Source of the DNA: Flagellimonas abyssi
GTDB lineage: Bacteria > Bacteroidota > Bacteroidia > Flavobacteriales > Flavobacteriaceae
Length of the DNA: 35,155 nucleotides
NCBI RefSeq assembly: GCF_019457905.1
Contig: NZ_JAHZSV010000043.1
Span: 1 to 35,155 of the forward strand
Direction of reading: 5' to 3'
The number at the start of each line of letters is the position of its first letter. Positions within the stretch are counted from its first letter, which is position 1. The notes under the pieces were generated by a model that saw nothing but the letters and a program-made list of their open reading frames with translations, was not told the DNA's origin and made no database searches. Below are positions 1 to 7,835 of this stretch, piece after piece. The position numbers and the translations under genes were made by a program.

Positions 1-43
1 CGCCCTGAAAAAAATCAAACCAAAAAAGTTTAAATGAGTTCAT
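1..43 (-). CDS. Start of an unidentified gene, cut by window edge
   Basis: An ATG at 43-41 opens a frame that stays open to the window edge and reads MNSFKLFWFDFFQG. Its ATG overlaps the TGA of the PIN-GNAT gene as ATGA (TGA at 42-40), the usual sign of translational coupling, so this is probably the third gene of the leftward operon. Only 14 residues are visible and I do not recognise the family. It could also be the remnant of a C-terminal extension of the PIN-GNAT protein, but it is in a different frame from that protein. Confidence 0.45.
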   Translation of the reverse strand, partial: MNSFKLFWFDFFQG

Positions 44-954
44 TTTCTAACAAAAACTTTTTCAACTCCATTATGTGTTGTTTTCGTTCCCCAATGTTTA
101 AAACCCCAATCTTCGAGTAAATAAATAAGTCTTAATTGTTCATCCCTTTTATCAAAGATTGTAACATAAATTTCTTCAACATCATACTGTAGAGCATTGT
201 CAAATATTACCTTAAGAAACCTTTCTCCTAACTTATAACCTGTTGAAGTCACCTTGAAAGTTCCAATTTTAAGTCTTTTCTTTTGAGAAAAGGAAGGCTC
301 TATATCATTGTAAATTTCATTTTTGTCCTCTTGTTTTAAGTATAAAAAAGCTTTTACGTCTCCATCCGTAATACATACATAGGAAATGTTGTCAGCTTTC
401 CTGTTGAACCAGTCTCCAAATTCTTTGTAATCTTGTTTAAAAGAGTCGAAAAATGTGTCATTTATGTTGATGTTTCCAAAGTATTCTTTCTTTACGGCTA
501 AAACTTGATAGCTTTTTAATTCAGGATTTTCAGCGACACATTTCTCCAAAAATGCATCGATTTTGAAAACCTTTTCCGCACAACCTAAATAGTTGGCTTT
601 TCTATGAATTCCTCTGTCCTCTGTTATTAGATAATTAACACGATTATTGTAAACTTCTTTTACTATACTTGTGTCAATAAAATCATTTCGTGACTTATCG
701 GTTTGTCGTATTTGAGTTATTAGTTGGTCATCTGCCGATTCTGTTTTTAATAAATTGTAGTTAGCAATTTTAATTTTCATTGTTTTGACCACATTCTCGT
801 CTTGATGACTAGAAATTTCCTCAATGGATAGAGGATGAACACATTTTTCAATTTTTAATCTATCAAGCCAGTTGAAAAGTAGTCCAATATCTTCGTTTAC
901 AACTCGATTGGCTTCTCGATGAATGATTATGTTGGTGTCAATTAGTATTTTCAT
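40..954 (-). CDS. PIN-domain nuclease / GNAT acetyltransferase fusion
   Basis: 304 residues. The N-terminal half (about 1-135) looks like a PIN-fold metal-dependent RNase: it opens with ILIDTN (Asp6), has an acidic residue near Glu45, FIDTSIV (Asp94) and the typical LITEDRGIH segment (Asp113). These supply the four acidic positions expected of an active PIN nuclease. The C-terminal half (about 150-304) resembles a GNAT acyltransferase: IGTFKV strand, a GYKLGERFL turn fitting the acetyl-CoA pyrophosphate loop, then YLLEDWGFKHWGT, typical of the last GNAT motif. The start overlaps the end of the upstream NTPase gene by 17 bp, and its stop overlaps the next start by 4 bp, so three genes appear coupled. 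The gene is clearly more AT-rich than the housekeeping genes in the window, consistent with horizontal gain. PIN-GNAT proteins occur in accessory regions; a toxin or defence role is inference only. Confidence 0.8.
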   Translation of the reverse strand: MKILIDTNIIIHREANRVVNEDIGLLFNWLDRLKIEKCVHPLSIEEISSHQDENVVKTMKIKIANYNLLKTESADDQLITQIRQTDKSRNDFIDTSIVKEVYNNRVNYLITEDRGIHRKANYLGCAEKVFKIDAFLEKCVAENPELKSYQVLAVKKEYFGNININDTFFDSFKQDYKEFGDWFNRKADNISYVCITDGDVKAFLYLKQEDKNEIYNDIEPSFSQKKRLKIGTFKVTSTGYKLGERFLKVIFDNALQYDVEEIYVTIFDKRDEQLRLIYLLEDWGFKHWGTKTTHNGVEKVFVRK

Positions 955-1474
955 AATTTTTTAAATGTTCAATTATTGAACTCGTGTTTCCATCGATTAC
1001 TTTAAACAAGGGTATCTCTAACTTTTTTGAAATGTAGTTGGCGTGTTCTATTTCCATTTGTTGCATTTTTTCGAGAACACTTAATTTGTATACCGAATCA
1101 TCTCTTTGTTTTAATCTTTCAAAGATTATTTGAGGTTCACAGGTTAGTAATATTATAAATTTTGGTTGTATTCCTATAAATGTAGATTCATCAATTTTTT
1201 CAGGCTTTCCGTTTGAATTTAATAATGTAAAATGTCCATCGAGTAAATAAGTTTTATTGGGCTCAATAATTTTATTGAGGTTGGTTAGTAGTCTATCTTG
1301 AGTCGAAGAAAAGTTTTGTACTTTTTTATTTTTCAAATCGCTTATTTCATTCCATTTGAGAACTTGACTCGCTGACAAATGCTCAAAATCGAATTTTTGC
1401 GCTAATTCTTTACAAACAGTTCCTTTTCCAACTGCGTGAATTCCTCCAACAAATATTATTTCTCTAAAATTCAT
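938..1474 (-). CDS. P-loop kinase-like NTPase (AAA/adenylate-kinase-like)
   Basis: 178 residues. The N-terminus carries a clear Walker A loop, GGIHAVGKGT at residues 10-19, immediately after a hydrophobic strand, as in small nucleoside or adenylate kinases. TYLLDGHF (75-82) fits the following strand with an acidic residue, and FERLKQRDD (118-126) fits the arginine-rich lid region of such kinases. There is no DNA-binding or membrane segment, so it should be a soluble cytoplasmic enzyme that phosphorylates a small molecule or nucleotide, or a regulatory ATPase; the substrate cannot be read from the sequence. It is the first gene of the leftward operon and overlaps the PIN-GNAT gene by 17 bp. 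AT-rich composition matches that gene. The upstream leader contains several inverted repeats, described separately. Confidence 0.75.
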   Translation of the reverse strand: MNFREIIFVGGIHAVGKGTVCKELAQKFDFEHLSASQVLKWNEISDLKNKKVQNFSSTQDRLLTNLNKIIEPNKTYLLDGHFTLLNSNGKPEKIDESTFIGIQPKFIILLTCEPQIIFERLKQRDDSVYKLSVLEKMQQMEIEHANYISKKLEIPLFKVIDGNTSSIIEHLKNYENTN

Positions 1475-1600
1475 AATGTTGATTCCATTTAATGCTCAAC
1501 TTGTTTATATCAGCATTAAATGCATCGCTATGCTCCCAAATCGGGAGGCAACCGATGTACTCGTCTTTTTTATGCAAAGCATAACTTGTTGCTGTAAAAT
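1475..1600 (-). promoter_or_regulatory. Structured leader upstream of the kinase/PIN-GNAT operon
   Basis: Three inverted repeats lie within 110 bases of the operon's start codon. CATTTAATGCT (1486-1496) pairs perfectly with AGCATTAAATG (1512-1522), 15 bases apart. CATCG/CGATG (1523-1527, 1553-1557) encloses CTCCC/GGGAG (1533-1537, 1543-1547) with symmetrical 5-base gaps. TATGC/GCATA (1571-1575, 1579-1583) closes on AAA. They could fold in the 5' leader RNA or serve as protein-binding operators. No convincing TAnnTTTG element was found, so the transcription start is unknown. Overlapping open frames on both strands here look like noise. Confidence 0.35.
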
Positions 1601-1659
1601 TTTTGGGGAAGAGGCTGCGATTCGAAAACTACTAATTTTCAAATTAATAGCATTACGGA

Positions 1660-1686
1660 AAAACCTTAAAAAAACTAGGGGTTTTC
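1660..1686. repeat. 27-bp direct repeat, copy 1
   Basis: Identical over 27 bases to 2836-2862. Both copies begin AAAACCTT and end CTAGGGGTTTTC around a 7-A run. AAAACC and GGTTTT at the ends form a short imperfect inverted repeat. Similarity continues upstream (a CATTRC segment and an ACTAATT segment) without gaps, so the true unit may be about 60 bp. Both copies are followed by a purine-rich stretch containing GGTGAAAGG and GGGTTAAT. The two copies bracket the two small lipoprotein genes at 1778-2580. Confidence 0.7.
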
Positions 1687-1777
1687 TACAATTTGCAATA
1701 AAAAAGTTGACAATTATCAATTTTTTTGGGTTACGGGTTAATAGGTAAAAGGTGAAAGGGAGGTTGAGGATGTAAGT

Positions 1778-2098
1778 TTAGGGTCGGGTCTTGAGGATTA
1801 ACAGTTGCTTGTTGGCTAGGCTATCATTTTTAATTTCAATGGTGTAATCGGGATTTATGGTATCCAAAATGGTCTCCAAACGGCCCATGGGATATGGTTT
1901 GCCATTGATCCATAGTTCTTGATAACCCTCGGAACCTTCCTTGTTGAGCAAGCTCCGCAGCACCAAATGCTGTTTTTCCGACTCTTGCGCCGGCAATTCC
2001 GTTCCTGTAGTGTCAACCTTGTTAAAAGGACCGCAGGATATGTTTGTGGCAACTATTATAATTATAGCTGTGAAAAAAATACGTTTTTTCATATACAT
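1778..2098 (-). CDS. Small hypothetical lipoprotein
   Basis: 106 residues. MYMKKRIFF followed by a hydrophobic stretch and the lipobox-like NISCG indicates a type II signal peptide, with Cys22 as the lipidated residue. The mature part is short (about 85 residues), polar, and shows no motif I recognise. The start could also be the second Met (2092), which gives the more typical MKKRIFF beginning. It begins 5 bases after the stop of the preceding lipoprotein gene, so the two are probably co-transcribed. Both sit between the two copies of the 27-bp repeat. Composition is less AT-rich than the neighbouring kinase operon. Function unknown. Confidence 0.65.
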   Translation of the reverse strand: MYMKKRIFFTAIIIIVATNISCGPFNKVDTTGTELPAQESEKQHLVLRSLLNKEGSEGYQELWINGKPYPMGRLETILDTINPDYTIEIKNDSLANKQLLILKTRP

Positions 2099-2103
2099 GT
2101 GTT

Positions 2104-2580
2104 TTAAGCCATATCACTCCAGCCACATTCATTCATCACTATCTGGGTAGCAGTGTCTGCAGGAATAAATAGTTTTACGCAATTGTCATCGGTAATAATC
2201 GTTCCATACACAAAGCAATCACTGCCATCGTACCAATATCCTTTTTGAATGTTGCTTTCACAGTCTTTTTCGACTTTAGAATATTTTTTTGACTTGTTTT
2301 TGAAAGTCACTTTTTCAACGATGGCATAAGACATTTTATTTGTTTCTGAATGCTTTACTTTGATTACCTCTAATTCTTCCGATTCAATTTTAAGTGGAGA
2401 AGTAGATAGGATTTTAGTTTTATATGTTTTTACTCCATCAGAATTTTTATCGGTTTCTTTTGTGTTTTCAAATCTCAGTTTAATATTATTCTCTGATGTA
2501 GAATACAATTCTTCCTGTGAACATGAATGCAAGAATATAGCAATCACTGCCATTAAGCAGTAAGGGACTTTAGATTTCAT
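2104..2580 (-). CDS. Hypothetical lipoprotein
   Basis: I chose the Met at 2580 and not the upstream Met at 2637, because MKSKVPYCLMAVIAIFLHSCSQEEL is a clean lipoprotein signal peptide (basic start, hydrophobic core, HSC lipobox) and the extra 19 residues would bury it. The resulting product is 158 residues. The mature protein is polar and Lys-rich, with two later cysteines (in EKDCESN and SDCFVYG) plus NECGWSDMA near the C-terminus; these could form disulfides outside the cytoplasm. No family was recognised. It is the upstream gene of a probable two-gene unit with the 106-residue lipoprotein gene and is AT-rich. Confidence 0.65.
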   Translation of the reverse strand: MKSKVPYCLMAVIAIFLHSCSQEELYSTSENNIKLRFENTKETDKNSDGVKTYKTKILSTSPLKIESEELEVIKVKHSETNKMSYAIVEKVTFKNKSKKYSKVEKDCESNIQKGYWYDGSDCFVYGTIITDDNCVKLFIPADTATQIVMNECGWSDMA

Positions 2581-3011
2581 ACGAATGGTAATTTTGAATT
2601 TAAAACATTTTCTTTCGATTTTGGAATACTCGTCCAATTATTTTTGGTGTCTTTTTTTGGCTTTCACATGTTTTGACGTTGGATGGTCAGTCCGCTTGTA
2701 ACCTCTTAGTGTTTAGACTAACAGGTATAGGGGGTTATCCTATGACATTGGGTCATAGTTAAAATACGTGTTGAAATAAATTAATGGGAGATTGAGGTCG
2801 CAAATTACTAATTACCAGCAAATTGACATTGCAGTAAAACCTTAAAAAAACTAGGGGTTTTCCATAAATACGAAGTTTGAAGTTGGAAGTACGGAGCCAA
2901 GGGTCGGTTTGGGGTGAAAGGTGAAGCGGTAAAGGGTTAATGGTTTTGTGGAAAAAGGAGGTGGGGGCTTGTGGATTGCCTATAAACGATATAGCCTTCC
3001 TAACTCCTTAC
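2581..3011. other. 431-bp gene-free stretch with inverted repeat and repeat copy 2
   Basis: No credible gene on either strand once the lipoprotein start is set at 2580. It holds a perfect 7-bp inverted repeat, CTATGAC (2740-2746) and GTCATAG (2752-2758), about 160 bp upstream of the lipoprotein start, and the second 27-bp repeat (2836-2862). From 2870 to 2990 one strand is markedly purine-rich with runs of G. No terminator with a T-run was found for the DUF748 gene, which would have to come from the right. Confidence 0.5.
2836..2862. repeat. 27-bp direct repeat, copy 2
   Basis: Exact copy of 1660-1686, in the same orientation and 1,176 bp away. The following bases again turn purine-rich with GGTGAAAGGTGAAG and GGGTTAATGG, resembling the region after copy 1 (GGGTTAATAGG, AGGTGAAAGGG). 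This suggests a longer, partly decayed intergenic element of which the 27 bp is the conserved core. Confidence 0.7.
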
Positions 3012-4109
3012 TCAGTCCTTCTCACTTTGTTCTTTGGCGGTTTCCTGTACGTTCTTAAACTCGATATCATCGTCTATGATGCCTTTGAACGCTTTGATCC
3101 AGGCATTTTTAAAAATGTTCGTCACGGTGGGCCACATTTTCGTCCTTACGTTCTTTAAATCGCCTTCAATGGGCACTTTGGTAGCGAGCGTGTTTTCCTT
3201 GTGGTTTTTTAGGATAAACTTAAAAAAGCCCACAAAACCCTCCCATAAGGTTTCCAGAAAGGCATCTTCCTTGCCAATGAGCTTGGCATCTTTGATAATG
3301 GGTTTCATATACCCCTGAAGGTAGCCATCGGCAATGGCCATTTCGCTGTACAGGTTAAAGTTCCCCTTGTCAAAATCGATTCCGGCATAGTGGTCCGTAA
3401 AGTCGTTGAGGGCCGTGGCATTGGCATTTTCCAAGGTTAGGGAGAGGTCCATGTCGGGAATCTGCTTTACCAGATCCATTTGACCTTCCAAATGTAGGTC
3501 GCCCCCTCCAATGCTTATGGCATCGGCGGATAGATTGCTGGGCAATCGTGCCTCTTTCCTAACCACATTGCGAAGGTTGGTCGCGTAGAGCTCCAAATTT
3601 TCCAGGTGCAGGTCAATGTTGGGGTCCGCGGTCAGCTGCACAAAGGCCACCTTGCCGTTATGGATTTCCAGCTTGTTGATGTCGATGGGCACCAAATCGG
3701 TGAGCGCCTTGGACCAATCCTCCACATCGGCATCTTCGGGCGTTTCGGTTTGTTGGTCCTCGAACACATAAATCATCTCAGGGCGCGTCATGTTGATCTC
3801 GCTCACCACTTTTCCCTTTAAAAGGGAACTCCACTCTATGGAAATATTGTTTTTTTCAAAATGGAGAAAGGGAATCTGCGAGCCCGCGTTTACCTTGTTC
3901 AAATACAATTGGTGTATGGTGTAGGCGCCGGTGATCAGTGAAAGGTCAATGTCCTCCACATGCCCATAATGACCGGGAATGTCGGCCAGAACCTTGTTTA
4001 CATAATTCTTTACGATGTACGGTAGCGCGATCCGTAGCCCGATCAGTAAAATAAGCAGGGTCAAGGGGAACAGATACCGTTTGCGCTTGTATATCTTTTT
4101 TTTGGCCAT
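3012..4109 (-). CDS. DUF748/AsmA-like membrane-anchored protein
   Basis: 365 residues. A basic N-terminus (MAKKKIYKRKRY) precedes one hydrophobic segment (about 13-32), giving an inner-membrane anchor with the remainder in the periplasm. The mature part resembles AsmA/DUF748 proteins: alternating short beta-strand segments (LHLENLELYATNLR, IGGGDLHLEGQMDLV), a DLVPIDINKLEIHNGKV motif typical of DUF748, and an amphipathic C-terminal helix region. AsmA-like proteins are beta-rich lipid-transfer bridges between the two membranes in Gram-negative bacteria; extending that role to this one is inference. Its start lies one base after the stop of the 513-residue neighbour, with which it shares general design, so the two form one operon and probably one function. 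Confidence 0.75.
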   Translation of the reverse strand: MAKKKIYKRKRYLFPLTLLILLIGLRIALPYIVKNYVNKVLADIPGHYGHVEDIDLSLITGAYTIHQLYLNKVNAGSQIPFLHFEKNNISIEWSSLLKGKVVSEINMTRPEMIYVFEDQQTETPEDADVEDWSKALTDLVPIDINKLEIHNGKVAFVQLTADPNIDLHLENLELYATNLRNVVRKEARLPSNLSADAISIGGGDLHLEGQMDLVKQIPDMDLSLTLENANATALNDFTDHYAGIDFDKGNFNLYSEMAIADGYLQGYMKPIIKDAKLIGKEDAFLETLWEGFVGFFKFILKNHKENTLATKVPIEGDLKNVRTKMWPTVTNIFKNAWIKAFKGIIDDDIEFKNVQETAKEQSEKD

Positions 4110-4110
4110 G

Positions 4111-5652
4111 CTAATTCTTACGCTTTTTTCCGTGGCCGGTCATTGTGGAGACCAGACCTTCCTGCAGGTTGATCCATAAATAATTAAAGAAGGATTTATC
4201 CTGGTTTCGTCCTACCTTGAAACTCCCGTAGCGGAAGCCATCTTCATCCGTCTTGTCTCCCTTGTTCGTGAACAGGTTTACCACTGCGGTAAGTAATTTA
4301 TTCACTCCCAAACGGTCTTTTTTAAGCACGATAAATTCAAAATCCTCATATTTCATCTTCATATCGCCTTGGGACTCGAGTTCATTTCCGCTAATGGTAA
4401 AATAGAGTTGTTGCACGTTGCCTTTGACCTCTGCCCCTAAATTGGATTTTAAAAATGGATTGATGCTCTGTGACTGGAAATTGGACAGGGAACCCTTTAC
4501 CACAAAATTGTTGGCCTTGTTTTGGGGGTCAAAAGACCAATCCAAGGTAAAGGGACCATTGTCCATAAGTTTGGCATTGATATCAATATCCACATCGCCT
4601 TGGCCACGACTGTGCAGGTTGCCAATGGTAGCATCAATATCGGTGAACATTAGATTGTTGGGCTCTATATCTTCCTTAACACGTTCTTCGTAACCTATTT
4701 TTCCATTTAAAATTTGGACGGAATCCACTTGAAGGTCCAATGGTAAGTTTCTTAGCGCTTGGTTGTACAATTTTTTGTGCGTGGTATCGTCCGGCAATAG
4801 CTTGTCCCGATATACATAAAAAACAGGATGCTTTAGCTGCATTTCTTCCAAATGGAAATAGGGGAGCTGTTTTTCCATATCAAATTCCCAATTTTTCAGG
4901 GCAATGGTATCAATGGTAAGATCATAATGATCGTGCTCCACGGCAAGTCTTCGCGAGAGTTCGGTCTTGGAATATTTGGTGCGCAATACAAATTGTTGGA
5001 ACCTACCGCTATCTGGGGTCAATTGCATGTTCCCAAATTCAATGAACTCCAAACGGCTCATATTAAAATAGCTTTTTTCGGTGTTCAATTCGTAATCCCC
5101 GTAGGCAAAGGGAATTTTTTCCTTGGCCGTGTTTTCGTCAAAATGGATATCGGACAGGGCAAAGTTGATTCCCCGAATAGTAGCGGTACTGTCACCATCC
5201 TTGTTTAGCATTTTAAAAGTTCCGTTTTTGATACGGAAGTTTTTCACCTTATATTTTTTGGACGGTGCAGAGTTGTTCTTTTTTGAAGTGGTATCTTTTT
5301 CTTTTTGATGATACACCACGTTGGGCGTTTCCAAATCAATCCCACCAATAGTTATATCCCCATTTTGAAGCAAAGGGAGGTATTCCAGCCCCGATATGGT
5401 AATGGATTCTGCCTTAAAATCCATAGTGTTGCCGGGAGCATTGCCACTGACTTGGCTCAAACTGATTTTGCCCGTAAAAACATTGGTGCTTACATCACGG
5501 TAGGTAAGATTGATGTTTTCCGGGACTTTCTCTTTCAAAGCGGTTTTTACCTTGCCGGAGAAGAAGAGTTGCGCCGCCACACCGGCCAAAATCAATACTA
5601 AAATGATTCCGACCCCAATTTTTAAAATGCGTGATTTTTTGTTTTGCGGCAT
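4111..5652 (-). CDS. AsmA-like/DUF748-type periplasmic protein
   Basis: 513 residues. One N-terminal transmembrane segment (about 11-31) after a basic start is followed by a long beta-rich periplasmic body: INLTYRDVSTNVFTGKISLSQVSG, MDFKAESITISGLEYLPLL, VKNFRIKNGTFKML, LPLDLQVDSVQILNGKIGYEE. The phrase about lying along a strand and defining a new inner function (VDSVQILNGKI) matches the DUF748 pattern also seen in the next gene. The C-terminus ends GHGKKRKN, strongly basic. It is likely co-transcribed with the ArsC-like gene upstream (48-base gap) and with the 365-residue DUF748 gene downstream (1-base gap). Role in envelope lipid handling is inference from the AsmA superfamily; no direct substrate clue is visible. 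Confidence 0.7.
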   Translation of the reverse strand: MPQNKKSRILKIGVGIILVLILAGVAAQLFFSGKVKTALKEKVPENINLTYRDVSTNVFTGKISLSQVSGNAPGNTMDFKAESITISGLEYLPLLQNGDITIGGIDLETPNVVYHQKEKDTTSKKNNSAPSKKYKVKNFRIKNGTFKMLNKDGDSTATIRGINFALSDIHFDENTAKEKIPFAYGDYELNTEKSYFNMSRLEFIEFGNMQLTPDSGRFQQFVLRTKYSKTELSRRLAVEHDHYDLTIDTIALKNWEFDMEKQLPYFHLEEMQLKHPVFYVYRDKLLPDDTTHKKLYNQALRNLPLDLQVDSVQILNGKIGYEERVKEDIEPNNLMFTDIDATIGNLHSRGQGDVDIDINAKLMDNGPFTLDWSFDPQNKANNFVVKGSLSNFQSQSINPFLKSNLGAEVKGNVQQLYFTISGNELESQGDMKMKYEDFEFIVLKKDRLGVNKLLTAVVNLFTNKGDKTDEDGFRYGSFKVGRNQDKSFFNYLWINLQEGLVSTMTGHGKKRKN

Positions 5653-5700
5653 ATATGTGTTAATGGTGTGTTTATAGCATGTGGGTGGGGGAGTGGAACT

Positions 5701-6114
5701 CTAGCCTTCCTGTTCTTCCTCTTCTTCTTCCAAAAAGGGCACTACCTCGGAAGGTGTATCAATTTGAATTGCTTTGTCTCCATTTACAATAATGGGCTGC
5801 GTTACCACTTTGGGGTTGTTTTCCAAGACCTTCAGCCAATCGTCCTCGCGTTGTAAATCTGGGTTTTCCCCATATTCTTTAATAAAATCGGCGTGATCGG
5901 TATTGATCAGTCCCTTAATGGGCTTGTTCAATAACTCGGCTATTTCTGCCCATTGGGTAGCCGTAACCTTTGTTTTGCAAAGGTCTATGTTCAGTACCTC
6001 TTTATTGCTGGATTTAAGGTACGCAAATGTTTGTTGTCCTTTATTGGTATCGCCGTTATAAAACAATTGTATTTTTCTGTTATCTGTTGCTATTACTCCC
6101 ATGTCGTCCTTCAT
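5701..6114 (-). CDS. ArsC/Spx-like thioredoxin-fold protein without active cysteine
   Basis: 137 residues. The layout follows ArsC family reductases: an N-terminal strand (IQLFYNGDTNKGQQTFAYL), helix, second strand with a conserved LCKTKVTATQWAEIAELL segment, and the late VVTQPIIVNGDKAIQID that contains the cis-Pro strand and the usual substrate-loop region. In active ArsC proteins the first strand ends in a Cys (as in PRCSKSR); here the corresponding bases encode GDTNKGQ, so arsenate reduction by that chemistry is unlikely. The C-terminus is a run of Glu. The ATG at 6102 (second Met) is also a possible start. It heads a probable operon with two AsmA-like proteins; no arsenic genes lie nearby. 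Confidence 0.65.
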   Translation of the reverse strand: MKDDMGVIATDNRKIQLFYNGDTNKGQQTFAYLKSSNKEVLNIDLCKTKVTATQWAEIAELLNKPIKGLINTDHADFIKEYGENPDLQREDDWLKVLENNPKVVTQPIIVNGDKAIQIDTPSEVVPFLEEEEEEQEG

Positions 6115-6197
6115 TATGATGTGTTTTTAAATAAAGTAACCGCTTTTTGATGTTTTGCCTTAACGCTATCGATTTTTTTAGTGTCGTAAAAGAGGAT

Positions 6198-6222
6198 AAA
6201 AAAAACGGGGCCAAAAGCCCCG
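6198..6222 (-). terminator. Rho-independent terminator after hmuY
   Basis: Read on the minus strand: CGGGGC stem (6222-6217), 5-base loop, GCCCCG stem (6211-6206), then eight T (6205-6198). It lies about 100 bp beyond the hmuY stop and ahead of the ArsC-like gene, separating the two transcripts. Confidence 0.85.
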
Positions 6223-6318
6223 CTCCTCACACAAACTAACTCAAACTGAACCACTCAGGATGATGGGATAACAAAAGGTATGGTGGGTCGAGTGTTGAGC
6301 ATCTGAATAAATGAATTT

Positions 6319-7830
6319 TTACAAGCGTTCGTATGTAAACTGATAATGTCCCCTTTCACCTTCGGTGTTGGTGTAGGCAGTAAAATCAAATTTATAATAG
6401 TTGCCGTCCCCATCTTTGAGTACGTAATACACATTTTCGTTTACCACACCGCCAAAGGCATCTCTCCAGCCACTGCCAACAACGGCTCTATTGTCATAAA
6501 CAAATGCAGATTCATCCACATCGTTCATGGAAAAATTGGCGTAGGAAGATACACCTTCTTCAATGGTTACTTGGTAGAGTCCCACATCGCCTAAAGTGTT
6601 GTGCAGCACATAGTCGGAATACGTAAGTCCTGCTACAATTGGGCCCTGAGATCCATAGTAGGCGAACACTCCGCTCAAATTGATGTCCCACTGCGCTTTG
6701 GTAGGCTCTACGCTTACGGTTTCGCCATTACTTAAACTAAAAGCGGTAAGGTTATAGGCGTCGTCTTTGGATACAGTCACTTCATTATAGGATTCGGTTT
6801 CTGCCAAATCCGCATATTGGATAGTATATGTACTTCCATCTCCCAATATTCGGACCTTCATAAAGCCTCTGTGGTCTCCTGTAGTGGCAATGCTTCCGGT
6901 CTCTGCAGGTTCTGTTGGGATTTCGTACCCTAGACTAACGATGTAAACGTAATTTTCTTCTGCTGTAGTGGACACTTCGGAAAAGGCGGTTCCTTCCAGA
7001 GTTCCTTCGGCATTATCAGTAAAGGAAATACCTTCATCCAAGTTCCCATATTGCTCATATCCTACGGGCAAACCTTCCAAAAGGCCAGCAAGAGTGCTAA
7101 CACTTACAGGTTCCATTTGTTGTGATATGAAACTGTACGTGAACAAATCCATTGTTTCTGGAAGATCACTGGCTTCTGTAATGGCAAGTAAATCGGTTTC
7201 TCCGGTAATTTCCACTGCAGATACTGCAAGTGCAGAATTTAGATACACACGGTTTTCAGTTCCGTTATAGAGTGCAATTTCCCAAGTATCGCGTTGAACG
7301 GCGATCTGGGTTGCAGAGCTAAAATCAAAATAGACTTGGTTGGGTATAGTGGACCCGCCATTTTCCGTGTCTACCACACCACCAGTAGCAGCAACAGGAG
7401 TGTAACTTACCAAAGTGGATGCTTTGGCCCCCTGTTTCCAATCTGTTTGATCAAAACTGTCAATGGAAAAGGTCACTGATTTTGTGGAACCTTCGATGGC
7501 GTTGGACAATTTGTTGAAGGTAAACGATGCATTCTGGTCACCTGCTGCCACGGAGACGGCAATGGTACCCGATGCACCATCTGGCGTTGTGGTAAAATCC
7601 GTTCCATAATCGGCATTGGTACCCGTGTAGGTGACGTTGATAGTTCCTGCCTCGGATGCAGGTCTTGAAAAGCTCAGGGTAATCTCTTTTGTAGTGTCCT
7701 CTTCAGAGGTACCAACGGTTTCACTGCTAAAGTTTACCGTGAAGTCTATGAGGTCCTCGCCGTCATCGTTGCTACAAGAACTGATGATGAGCAAGAGTGC
7801 AATTGCTTTTAATAGGATAGTTTTTCTCAT
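6319..7830 (-). CDS. hmuY: HmuY-family haem-binding lipoprotein with extra N-terminal domain
   Basis: 503 residues from the Met at 7830. The longer open frame to 8037 overlaps the receptor gene and would place 69 non-signal residues before MRKTILLKAIALLLIISSC, so it was rejected. Cys19 is the lipidated residue. Residues about 25-130 (DFTVNFSSETVGTSEED..., ending with AIEGSTKSVTFSID) look like a Calx-beta or similar beta-sandwich. The remainder carries the HmuY pattern: QVYFDFSSATQ..DTWEIALYNG and, later, PTKAQWDINLSGVFAYYG, two copies of the Trp-Asp/Glu-Ile signature. HmuY proteins bind haem on the surface and hand it to a TonB receptor. Here the receptor gene ends 5 bases upstream of this start, so the two are co-transcribed. 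The name rests on motif and partner; the haem ligands were not located. Confidence 0.85.
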   Translation of the reverse strand: MRKTILLKAIALLLIISSCSNDDGEDLIDFTVNFSSETVGTSEEDTTKEITLSFSRPASEAGTINVTYTGTNADYGTDFTTTPDGASGTIAVSVAAGDQNASFTFNKLSNAIEGSTKSVTFSIDSFDQTDWKQGAKASTLVSYTPVAATGGVVDTENGGSTIPNQVYFDFSSATQIAVQRDTWEIALYNGTENRVYLNSALAVSAVEITGETDLLAITEASDLPETMDLFTYSFISQQMEPVSVSTLAGLLEGLPVGYEQYGNLDEGISFTDNAEGTLEGTAFSEVSTTAEENYVYIVSLGYEIPTEPAETGSIATTGDHRGFMKVRILGDGSTYTIQYADLAETESYNEVTVSKDDAYNLTAFSLSNGETVSVEPTKAQWDINLSGVFAYYGSQGPIVAGLTYSDYVLHNTLGDVGLYQVTIEEGVSSYANFSMNDVDESAFVYDNRAVVGSGWRDAFGGVVNENVYYVLKDGDGNYYKFDFTAYTNTEGERGHYQFTYERL

Positions 7831-7835
7831 TGTTT

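Noticed and set aside
1660..1686. CRISPR or transposon end interpretation of the repeat
   Set aside because: Only two copies 1.2 kb apart, no spacers, no transposase and no target duplication were seen.
1476..1748. 90-residue plus-strand and 71-residue minus-strand open frames
   Set aside because: Both overlap the inverted-repeat leader and the 27-bp repeat, have biased, low-complexity composition and no protein features.
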